From positions 186,001 to 250,000 of the forward strand of contig SHMX01000004.1 of NCBI GenBank assembly GCA_008080745.1: a stretch of 64,000 nt of DNA, in the 5' to 3' direction. The stretch is from Candidatus Thorarchaeota archaeon. Lineage in GTDB: Archaea > Asgardarchaeota > Thorarchaeia > Thorarchaeales > Thorarchaeaceae. Under the pieces are notes generated by a model that worked only from the letters and a program-made list of their open reading frames with translations, searched no databases and was not told the DNA's origin. Position 1 is the first letter of the stretch; the number at the start of each line of letters is the position of its first letter. This document shows positions 34,402 through 42,361 of this stretch, piece by piece. Position numbers and translations under genes: made by a program.

Positions 34402-35988
34402 ATGTACTGGAGACGTTCGACTGGCAGGTCTGATGTTCTAGCAAAACGCGGAATGGTTGCAACGTCTCAACCACTTGCTGCTCAAACAGGAATATCTATT
34501 CTTCAACAAGGGGGTAATGCAATCGATGCTGCAGTTGCTACTGCAGCTGTTCTTGATGTTGTTGAACCTTTTAGCACTGGGTGTGGTGGAGATGCTTTTG
34601 CTCTGATTCATCTGCCAGGTCTTTCAGAACCATTGAGTTTCAATGGCTCGGGCCGTTCTGGCTCCCTTGTTTCTTTAGATGAACTTCGGGAAAAAAATTG
34701 GACCGAGATGCCACAACGAGGAGGACCTACAGTAACGGTTCCAGGTGCTATGCATCTGTGGTGGCATCTTATACAAAATTATGGCTCATTAGAATTTAGT
34801 GATATTCTAGCTCCTGCCATTCACTATGCTCGTAATGGATTTCCAGTATCTCAAATAATTGCTGAACAATGGGGACTTGTCGCACCTGTTCTAAGAAATG
34901 AATATGCTAAGGAAGTCTTCACTCTTGATGGATCGGCACCAGTTTTCGGTCAGATTATGAGAAATGTTGACTTGGCAGATACTTTTGAGAAGGTGTCCTC
35001 CGAGGGAATTGAAGAATTCTATAAAGGTGATATTGCAGAAAAAATCATTGATACGGTTCAAAGAGATGATGGCTATCTTACACGGGACGATCTTGCTGCC
35101 CACCAAACCAAAGAAACATCACCGATATCTACCAATTATCGTGGTATTGATGTTTTCGAGCATCCTCCAAACGGACAAGGGTTTGCGGCATTGGCCATGC
35201 TTAATATCATGAGAGAATTCGACATTAGCTCTCTTGGGTCAATAAGTATGGAGAGGTATCACATCATGATCGAGGCCAAGAAACTCGCCTATGCAGATCT
35301 TTACACACATAATGCTGATCCCTCGAAATATGATATTCCTCTAGAAAAGATTCTTTCCTCAGATTATGGACGAAATAGAGCCTCTCTAATAGATGTCACC
35401 AATGTGATGAGAAATCCAATGTCTGGTATAAAGTTGGGAGAGGATACAGTCTTTCTTGTTACAGCTGATAGTGAGGGGAGAGCGGTCTCTTTTATTAATA
35501 GTCTTTACATGGGTTTTGGAAGTGGTCTCGCTGTCCCGGGAACAGGTATAAAATTACAAAATCGTGGTCATCTTTTTAGTCTTGAGCCAAATCACCCCAA
35601 TTGTATTGCTCCTAGAAAACTTCCGTTTCATACAATAATTCCTGGAGCACTCTATCATGACAATGACTTTTTTGGCGTATTTGGAATTATGGGGGGTTCT
35701 CATCAGGCTCAAGCTCATGGTCAAGTAGTTAGTAATATAGTCGATTTCTCAATGTCCCCTCAAGAAGCACTAGATTTCCCAAGATTTCATCATAATCAAC
35801 AGAACAACACAGTTTCTCTTGAAAATGGCATATTTCCCGGGATTCAAGGATCCTTACGAAAACTTGGTCACCTACTGACTCATGAAACCATGTCTAATTT
35901 TGGTGGTGGACAGGCTATTCTAAAGAGGAAAGACGTTTGGGTTGCTGGCTCTGATTATAGGAAAGATGGATTAGCTATTGGGTATTAG
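34402..35988 (+). CDS. Gamma-glutamyltransferase family protein
   Basis: This roughly 528-residue Ntn-hydrolase is a gamma-glutamyltranspeptidase-like protein. Family members self-cleave at a Thr that becomes the new N-terminal nucleophile; here it fits the Thr in GEDTVFLVTAD (about residue 352). Other matches are GGNAIDAAVA near the N-terminus, VEPFSTGCGGDAF, and MGGSHQAQAHGQV toward the end. No signal peptide is seen, so it may act in the cytosol. The ATG at 34402 is preceded by GAGGTAGGAAG; an open frame to 34357 overlaps the upstream gene. Placement after a persulfide-dioxygenase-like gene hints at breakdown of gamma-glutamyl thiols, which is inference. Confidence 0.87.
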   Translation: MYWRRSTGRSDVLAKRGMVATSQPLAAQTGISILQQGGNAIDAAVATAAVLDVVEPFSTGCGGDAFALIHLPGLSEPLSFNGSGRSGSLVSLDELREKNWTEMPQRGGPTVTVPGAMHLWWHLIQNYGSLEFSDILAPAIHYARNGFPVSQIIAEQWGLVAPVLRNEYAKEVFTLDGSAPVFGQIMRNVDLADTFEKVSSEGIEEFYKGDIAEKIIDTVQRDDGYLTRDDLAAHQTKETSPISTNYRGIDVFEHPPNGQGFAALAMLNIMREFDISSLGSISMERYHIMIEAKKLAYADLYTHNADPSKYDIPLEKILSSDYGRNRASLIDVTNVMRNPMSGIKLGEDTVFLVTADSEGRAVSFINSLYMGFGSGLAVPGTGIKLQNRGHLFSLEPNHPNCIAPRKLPFHTIIPGALYHDNDFFGVFGIMGGSHQAQAHGQVVSNIVDFSMSPQEALDFPRFHHNQQNNTVSLENGIFPGIQGSLRKLGHLLTHETMSNFGGGQAILKRKDVWVAGSDYRKDGLAIGY

Positions 35989-36109
35989 TTATTCTCTCAA
36001 TAACCTCTTGTAATGCTAAAACGCAATAACTTAGATAAGGGGTATCGTTTTCCGCACATTGGAAATTGATTTGTTATCATCAAACATCCATTTTTCTATA
36101 GTATATATC

Positions 36110-36450
36110 ATGGTTGCCGGATTATTTAGCCATTACAAGAATCTTCCAATAACTATAGTAGCAGGTTCATATGCCGTTGTAAAGACAGTGGCTTGTAGAT
36201 ATCATACAAGTACTTGAAGCACATGATTTAGTTCGACTCAAAGCAAATCGAGAACAAATTGCAAACTTAGTGATAGGAACTCTTCCTTTTGTAAGTCTAT
36301 TATTAAAAATTGAGAATTACTTGGACCGATATTCTGAATCTTTACAAGTCAATATTCCAGAGTTACCAAGCTCTTCCTCCAGTTCAATTCTTGCAGCAGA
36401 AAGAACTCTTAGTGAAGCAATATCTCTCACACAAGAGCAAGAAAGATAGT
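36110..36450 (+). pseudogene. Small helical protein gene with a one-base frameshift
   Basis: Between the gamma-glutamyltransferase and aspartase genes, an ATG at 36110 opens a frame that reads about 23 codons (MVAGLFSHYKNLPITIV and on) before shifting out. Deleting one A from the AAA at 36181-36183 joins it smoothly to a second frame of about 90 codons (WLVDIIQVLEAHD; GTLPFVSLLLKIENYLDRY; ILAAERTLSEAISL) ending with TAG at 36450. The second frame has no start of its own. The rejoined product would be about 112 residues, helical, with no match I recognise. Either the gene is broken or the assembly has one extra base. The rest of 35989-36551 shows only AT-rich sequence, including a TATA-like run just before the ATG. 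Confidence 0.55.
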
Positions 36451-36551
36451 TAGCAACTCTCAATAGTGGCAAACAAAGAACATATAGGACATAGAATTCT
36501 GTTCAATATTGTTTGATTTCCCTCTCATTGGATATCATTCGATGTGATAAA

Positions 36552-38048
36552 ATGCCTGAAGAAACTGAGGAATATAGGGAAGAGAGCGACCTATTGGGAA
36601 TCCGCAAAGTACCAAAGGATGCCTATTATGGTGTGCAAACACTTCGTGCAGTGGAGAATTTTGGCGTTTCTCTTGTAAGACTTTCAAACTATTCCACCCT
36701 TGTGGAATCTCTCGCCATGGTGAAGAAGGCATGTACTATGGCAAATAAGGAACTGGGGCATCTGGCTGAAGATTTTGCGGATGCTATTATTCAGGCATGT
36801 GAGGAAATCATTAAGGGAGAGCTCGTTGAAGAATTTGTAGTGGACATGATGCAGGGTGGAGCAGGGACTAGCACTAATATGAATGCTAACGAGGTTATTG
36901 CATCACGTGCTAATGAGATTCTAGGACATGAACGGAACTCATTAGAGCCAGTGAGTGCCAATGACCATGTTAACATGTCCCAAAGCACAAATGATGTGTA
37001 TCCTACCGCTATCAAGATTGCAACAATTTACGGAATGCGCGACCTATCAACAGCTCTTGAAGACCTCTGCTTAGCTTTAGATGCAAAAGCAGCCGAATAC
37101 AAGGGTATTCTCAAACTTGGTCGCACTGAGATGCAAGATGCAGTCCCAATTACTTTAGGTCAAGAATTCTCTGCTTGGTCGGCGTGTCTGAAACGTGACC
37201 TCCTCCGAATTGGATTGGCTATGGATGTTTTGAAGACACATAATATTGGAGCAACCGCAATTGGCACATCTCTTAATGCAGATCCACAATATATCGAATT
37301 AGCGGAACAACACCTACGAGATGTCACTGGTCTCCCTAGTCTAAGGACCGCAGAGAATCTAATTGATGATACTCAGAACTCGGATGAATTTGTTCATGTT
37401 TCTGGATTGTTGCGAGTTCTTTCTACTAACCTTGCTAAAATCTGTGGAGACCTCATTTTACTATCTTCTGGTCCAGTAGGTGGGTTTCATGAAATTAATC
37501 TTCCAGCAGTTCAACCAGGTTCATCCATAATGCCAGGAAAGGTCAATCCCGTTATTCCTGAAATGGTCATGCAATGTGCATTTCAAGTGATAGGACATGA
37601 CAACACTATCTCCATCGCAGCACAATCAGGACAGCTTGAATTGAACGCATACGAACCTGTAATTGCTTACAATTTCTTTCAGGCTTTGAAAGTGCTAAAG
37701 AATTCCATTCCGATCTTTACTGAGAAGTGCGTAAAAGGCATCACACCGAACAAGGAGGGTCTTGATGTTGTTCATAGGAGTGTGGGTTTAGTGACAGCTC
37801 TAAACCCAATCATCGGTTATAAGGCGTCAACAAAGATTGCAAAGAAGGCTCTGGAAACAAAGAAGACCATCCGTGAGATTGTATTGGATGAGGGCATCAT
37901 GGACGAAAAATGGTTAGATCTGGTGCTATCACCTGAACGTATGACCAAAGCTGGCGTTCCCGGTCATGAACATGAGAGTATGAGAGAACTGTTAGAAAAA
38001 AATACTGAGGAACGAAAGGAAATTGTGATGCAAGATGAAGATGAATGA
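36552..38048 (+). CDS. aspA: Aspartate ammonia-lyase
   Basis: Aspartase converts L-aspartate reversibly to fumarate and ammonia. This 498-residue protein has the superfamily signature GSSIMPGKVNPV (about residues 326-337), GGAGTSTNMNANEV, the SxTND-type SQSTNDVYPTA and TALNPIIGY. Wording such as RTEMQDAVPITLGQEFSAW and the GQLELNAYEPVIA region fits aspartase better than the closely related class II fumarase, but fumarase activity cannot be excluded. The ATG at 36552 is preferred; the frame extends 13 codons upstream without a ribosome site. Its end overlaps the start of the FMN-binding protein gene, so the three genes here form one operon. Confidence 0.88.
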   Translation: MPEETEEYREESDLLGIRKVPKDAYYGVQTLRAVENFGVSLVRLSNYSTLVESLAMVKKACTMANKELGHLAEDFADAIIQACEEIIKGELVEEFVVDMMQGGAGTSTNMNANEVIASRANEILGHERNSLEPVSANDHVNMSQSTNDVYPTAIKIATIYGMRDLSTALEDLCLALDAKAAEYKGILKLGRTEMQDAVPITLGQEFSAWSACLKRDLLRIGLAMDVLKTHNIGATAIGTSLNADPQYIELAEQHLRDVTGLPSLRTAENLIDDTQNSDEFVHVSGLLRVLSTNLAKICGDLILLSSGPVGGFHEINLPAVQPGSSIMPGKVNPVIPEMVMQCAFQVIGHDNTISIAAQSGQLELNAYEPVIAYNFFQALKVLKNSIPIFTEKCVKGITPNKEGLDVVHRSVGLVTALNPIIGYKASTKIAKKALETKKTIREIVLDEGIMDEKWLDLVLSPERMTKAGVPGHEHESMRELLEKNTEERKEIVMQDEDE

Positions 38049-38481
38049 TGTTCTTTATAGACGTTTAAGACACCTTTTTGATTCTCAACTTATTGCTGTG
38101 CTAAGCACATCAAAAGATGATCAGCCTTATGTATGTCTTGTTTCATTTGTGGTTGATGAAGAAATGGATTTTCTAATTTTTTCTACTCGTAGAAATCGTT
38201 TGAAATACCATCACATAGAGGCTAATCCAAGAGTGTCACTCATTATCGATGACAGGCGTAATATTCCGGTTGACTTACATGAAGCAACCTCTGTAACGAT
38301 TTTCGGAATTGCTACTGATACTAAGGATGAGGAAAAGGGAATTTGCACCGACCTGCTTTTATCGCGGCATCAAAATCTAACTAACTTTGTTAACCATCCT
38401 GATACTGCAGTCATCAAGGTAGATATTGAAAAGATGTATGTTGTTTCAGATTTCGAATCTGTCAAAGTAGTCGAGGCATGA
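38041..38481 (+). CDS. Pyridoxamine 5'-phosphate oxidase-like FMN-binding protein
   Basis: The protein has about 146 residues with the split-barrel fold of the PNPOx/F420-dependent oxidoreductase group: LIAVLSTSKDDQPYVCLVSF at the start, then MDFLIFSTRRNRLKYHHIE and NPRVSLIIDD, which normally bind FMN or F420. Substrate and cofactor are open. The ATG at 38035 is two codons earlier and also possible; both overlap the aspartase stop. Its own stop TGA is nested in the ATGA of the following gene, a clear sign of coupled translation. Confidence 0.8.
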   Translation: MNDVLYRRLRHLFDSQLIAVLSTSKDDQPYVCLVSFVVDEEMDFLIFSTRRNRLKYHHIEANPRVSLIIDDRRNIPVDLHEATSVTIFGIATDTKDEEKGICTDLLLSRHQNLTNFVNHPDTAVIKVDIEKMYVVSDFESVKVVEA

Positions 38482-39458
38482 CGGAAGAGATGCCAAAAGA
38501 TAGTGTAACGATTGGTGATATTTTTCAAGCAAGAGATAGGATATCTTCTCATATTAGAAAGACCCCACTTATTCGTTCGAGATTTCTAAGTGACTATTGT
38601 GGAGGAGAGGTTCTACTTAAACTAGAAAATCAACAAAAAACTGGTTCATTCAAGATTCGTGGAGCATTAAACAAACTGCTGCAGCTTACTGAATCTGAAT
38701 TGAAGAGGGGTGTAATAACAGCCTCCACAGGGAATCATGCCCAAGGTGTGGGATATGCTGCACAACTGGTTGGTACTAAGGCAACTGTAGTAGTTCCTGA
38801 ATCAATCTCTTCGAAGAAATTGAAAAGCATTTTACAATACAACATGGAAGTTATCAAGACTACAAGAGCAGAAGATATTGAATATGACGCTATCAAACTG
38901 GCAAAGGAGAGGAAATTGGTCTATGTTAGTCCGTATAATGAATCTGCAATAATTGCTGGCCAGGGCACAATTGGTCTAGAATTGTTAGAGCAAATTCATG
39001 AATTTGATGATGTTATTATTCCAGTAGGTGGAGGTGGACTTATCTCGGGCACTTCATTGGCAGTGAAATCTAGAAATTCAGATATTCGTATCCATGGAGT
39101 TCAGTCGAAAGCTGCAACAGCTATGTTCTCATCTCTAAGAAAGGGAGAAGTTGTAGGGGTTCAAGAGGACGAGTCTGTGGCTGAGGCACTTCTTGGTGGC
39201 TTGATTAAAGAAGCTATGACTCTAGAACTTATGCAAGATTTGGTGGATTCTATGCAATTAGTTTCTGAGAAAACAATCCGCGATGCAGTTCATATTCTTT
39301 GGACCATGGAGAGTCAAAAAGTTGAAGGGGCTGGAGCAGTTCCAGTTGCATATATTCTTGAGAATGCAGACCTGTTTAGTGATAGAACAAGTGTGTCAAT
39401 TATTAGTGGTGGAAATATTTCTGAGGAGCTATTAAAAGACATAATCAGCACTAGATGA
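38478..39458 (+). CDS. Threonine dehydratase / serine racemase-like PLP enzyme
   Basis: This 326-residue fold-type II PLP enzyme carries the Schiff-base lysine in GSFKIRGA (about residue 58), the phosphate-binding GGGGL (about 186) and ASTGNHAQGV. Family members deaminate threonine or serine to 2-oxoacids or racemise serine. No C-terminal ACT-like regulatory domain is present, so it resembles the catabolic, unregulated form. It overlaps the FMN-binding gene by ATGA. Together with aspartase and, elsewhere, Kbl, it points to amino-acid fermentation-type breakdown. Activity between dehydratase and racemase cannot be settled from sequence. Confidence 0.88.
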   Translation: MTEEMPKDSVTIGDIFQARDRISSHIRKTPLIRSRFLSDYCGGEVLLKLENQQKTGSFKIRGALNKLLQLTESELKRGVITASTGNHAQGVGYAAQLVGTKATVVVPESISSKKLKSILQYNMEVIKTTRAEDIEYDAIKLAKERKLVYVSPYNESAIIAGQGTIGLELLEQIHEFDDVIIPVGGGGLISGTSLAVKSRNSDIRIHGVQSKAATAMFSSLRKGEVVGVQEDESVAEALLGGLIKEAMTLELMQDLVDSMQLVSEKTIRDAVHILWTMESQKVEGAGAVPVAYILENADLFSDRTSVSIISGGNISEELLKDIISTR

Positions 39459-39471
39459 AAATAGAATTAGG

Positions 39472-39544
39472 AAACACTGGTCGGTCGCCCGTTGATAAAA
39501 TCTAATCAGTTCCCCAAAGAACAGTTTCTTACCGACCAGTGTTT
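39472..39544. repeat. 14-bp perfect inverted repeat with 45-base loop
   Basis: AAACACTGGTCGGT (39472-39485) pairs perfectly with ACCGACCAGTGTTT (39531-39544). It lies 13 bases after the dehydratase-like gene. It is too wide-looped for an ordinary terminator and no U run follows. It could be a long-stem RNA, a small mobile-element end pair or a protein site. Confidence 0.7.
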
Positions 39545-39692
39545 GGACCGCTTTTCCTTCCAGCATTTGTGATTGCAATCGAGGTTTATCAAAGTCTATT
39601 ATGCGGTCACAATTCTCTCAGTAAATATACTGTGAAACAAGGAAATTAATCATCTTGTGTATATCAAAACACTATCAAATTAGAAGAAAGGA

Positions 39693-39711
39693 GAGAGGAA
39701 TAACTCCTCTC
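39693..39711 (-). terminator. Terminator after the metzincin-like gene
   Basis: GAGAGGA and TCCTCTC form a 7-bp stem with a 5-base loop. On the minus strand a T-rich tract follows. It begins seven bases beyond the stop codon. Confidence 0.7.
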
Positions 39712-39717
39712 GTTCAC

Positions 39718-42237
39718 CTATCTTCTCTTTGCCAAACAAACTAAAACTATCAATCCAGTGATTACAATTGCTGCGATAATCATCGGATCATCGTACCAAG
39801 TCCCTGCGTCTGTGTTTGTAGATGTAGTCGTAGTACTAGTAGTTGAAGTCTGAGTGGTTGAAGTTTCTGTATTAGTCACCTCTTCAACGGAGACAATGAC
39901 TGTATCTGAAATGGAGTTCTCAGATATATCGGCTAACACTATAGTGTAGTTATACGTTCCAACTGGTAGTCCATCTAGAGAAACCGTAATACTTTCAGAG
40001 CTAGAGTTCCAACTGCCCTCTAGAAGAACAGTTCCGTTTCTTAATACCTGATAGGATTCGGGAAAGTCGTCCTCAGGATGCCATATTATCGATTGACCAG
40101 TTTCTCCAACTTGGAATATGATGTCTGACGGACTATCTACAGTTGGATGAAGCGTGTCAACGTAGAATAAACTATCTGTTGTTATGCCGTTTAACGCCTG
40201 ATCATATGCTTTCACAAACAACTCTATATCTGGAGAATTAGCGAGCCACAACATCTCTCCCACATAAAACGAACCGTTCCATTCCATTTGGATAACTAAC
40301 TCTGAACCATTATGGAGTATCATATGTGTATAGACTTCACCTGTGCCATTTACATCAGTTACATTGGCATAGATACTGATAATGTCTCCCGGTTGTGGTG
40401 CACTCTCAGCAATCCCCCATTTGTCTACTACAGGTGGTGTATTGTCTTCCACTGATAGTGTCATCCGTTTGGTCCAATTCTCAGCTGCCAATAAGCTCTC
40501 ATACGATTCCATGAACTTCCCTTGATTGAATAATATATCCGACTGCTCGAATGCTGCCTCTACATTTGCCTTTGCATCAAGTGTTTTTTGCTGCCATGGT
40601 TCTGGGACTTCCATACAAGCATTCAGAAATCTCGGATATAAACGGTTTCTAAAACCATCTAGGTATGATGCTTGCAACCATGTATATTCAAAGGTCGAAA
40701 AACTGTCATTTCTGCCAAAATATCCCATTACTCCATACTGGAAATCTGCTGGATATTTAGATGGATTAAACGTATGTTGTAGACCTAAAGCGTGGCCGAG
40801 CTCGTGAATTTGTGTAGCGGTAGTTCCAGATTTGGGTGTCACACCATCAGATCTGAAATATCGTTCATAACTCTTCCAAATGACGGTCTGATTGAGACCA
40901 CCGAGTGCAGTAAAATTGTACCCCCCATATTGCATGACCATATTTTTCTTAACGAAGACTGCACCAAAGACAGAAGTGTCATATCCCTCAGTAAGACTAT
41001 AGATTGGCTTCAAATCGTAGTAAATATCGTAAAACATACTGAGCCCATCCACAATGGCCTCACCATTCACAAAGTTTGTATTATCATAGAATGTCTGATT
41101 CCAATCTGTGTAGTTGTCTATGTGCAGAAAGTCCACCTTTACATACCACTCCGCAAAAGGTAATGCCTCATCAAGGGCGTCCTGCAGTATCTCTTCACTA
41201 TCAATCCACTCAATGCTATCATTAGTGATGTCATCCATAGCAAATACCATCACTCGAAAACTTCCTTTCTGAGTTGGAGTGGTGTATGCGTGATGACTTG
41301 GAAATAGGAGATTCTCAATAATATCGAGGCTATAGTTTGCAAGATATTCTGTTGCATTGTTCCGGTCCTCCACTGTTGACAAATCCCAATCAGCACCATA
41401 TGTATCGAAATCATACTGGATATGAGGCCCTTCAGCACCCTCATAGGTTTTATACCACCAGAGCTGAGCCCAGTTGGTATACCACTGATCTGCAGTGACA
41501 TCAAGAATGTATACTTGATCTCTACCACCCACTCCTGCATACTGATATTTGATATCTGGATTAAGGTCATTGTCCCATTCTAATCTGAACCAATCCATCT
41601 TCTCTCCGGAATCTGGGTCAGTAGGATCGTAGTCGAACCAGTGTTCTAATGAATGGTCTGCATTATCAATCTCGGAGTAATTCATCATGTAAAACGTCCA
41701 TCCCAGATTTGGAGTTTCAATAGCTGGATTTTCAATTAACCAATCTTCCACCATTGTTCCATTAATAGCTCTTCCATCTCTTGGATAGAAACATGTTCGC
41801 GGAATGTTATCGGAGGTCATCTCAAGAAGTGCGGTTTCGTTTAGCATTGTACCTGTATCAGTACCATTAATTGAATTAGTGTACATGAAATCCTTCAGAT
41901 TTTCCTCATAACTTTCATTGGCCCAGATTACATTATACGTAATATTCCATATGTACGTGATATTTTCATAGACAAAAGTTCGATTATCCGGCATATAAGA
42001 TAGATACCGAATCTCATCAATGGAATTATCATCAAAGCCTAGAAGTACAATATTTAGCTTCCACTCTCTTGTTACTGAAAAACTGATATCTTGTAATTCG
42101 TGAATTGGTGAGTTATTAGTAACCAGTGTGTCTTCACTTGCAGAAGTAACCTTTTCTTGGGGCGAATTTTCAATTGGCATCATCCCGATTAAGAAACATA
42201 CTGAAAGAAGAAGCGCAACAAATTTTCGTGTATTCAA
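39718..42237 (-). CDS. Secreted metzincin-like metalloprotease with Ig-like domain and C-terminal anchor
   Basis: This 839-residue protein has an N-terminal signal (FVALLLSVCFLIGMMP), a large ectodomain, and a zinc site HELGHALGLQH (HExxHxxGxxH) with a Met in YGVMGYFG downstream, as in metzincins. The HTF after the motif recalls M43 (pappalysin) enzymes, but I cannot assign the family. A later Ig-like module (about residues 690-780; SYQVLRNGTVLL, GTYNYTIVLADISENS) is the same type as those in the beta-helix proteins at 50-61 kb. A Thr/Ser-rich stalk and a C-terminal membrane helix ending in KRR follow. It probably acts at the cell surface on peptides or S-layer partners. Confidence 0.83.
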   Translation of the reverse strand: MNTRKFVALLLSVCFLIGMMPIENSPQEKVTSASEDTLVTNNSPIHELQDISFSVTREWKLNIVLLGFDDNSIDEIRYLSYMPDNRTFVYENITYIWNITYNVIWANESYEENLKDFMYTNSINGTDTGTMLNETALLEMTSDNIPRTCFYPRDGRAINGTMVEDWLIENPAIETPNLGWTFYMMNYSEIDNADHSLEHWFDYDPTDPDSGEKMDWFRLEWDNDLNPDIKYQYAGVGGRDQVYILDVTADQWYTNWAQLWWYKTYEGAEGPHIQYDFDTYGADWDLSTVEDRNNATEYLANYSLDIIENLLFPSHHAYTTPTQKGSFRVMVFAMDDITNDSIEWIDSEEILQDALDEALPFAEWYVKVDFLHIDNYTDWNQTFYDNTNFVNGEAIVDGLSMFYDIYYDLKPIYSLTEGYDTSVFGAVFVKKNMVMQYGGYNFTALGGLNQTVIWKSYERYFRSDGVTPKSGTTATQIHELGHALGLQHTFNPSKYPADFQYGVMGYFGRNDSFSTFEYTWLQASYLDGFRNRLYPRFLNACMEVPEPWQQKTLDAKANVEAAFEQSDILFNQGKFMESYESLLAAENWTKRMTLSVEDNTPPVVDKWGIAESAPQPGDIISIYANVTDVNGTGEVYTHMILHNGSELVIQMEWNGSFYVGEMLWLANSPDIELFVKAYDQALNGITTDSLFYVDTLHPTVDSPSDIIFQVGETGQSIIWHPEDDFPESYQVLRNGTVLLEGSWNSSSESITVSLDGLPVGTYNYTIVLADISENSISDTVIVSVEEVTNTETSTTQTSTTSTTTTSTNTDAGTWYDDPMIIAAIVITGLIVLVCLAKRR

Positions 42238-42361
42238 GTTGTATTCACTTGTGCTAAAATTCTGTGAATGTATTTGAACCCTTGCTCTATTTTCTTATGT
42301 AGAGAGTTTCTAGGTACTATCCATTACATTCTATATAGTACCTATATCTCTCTTTGTAACT

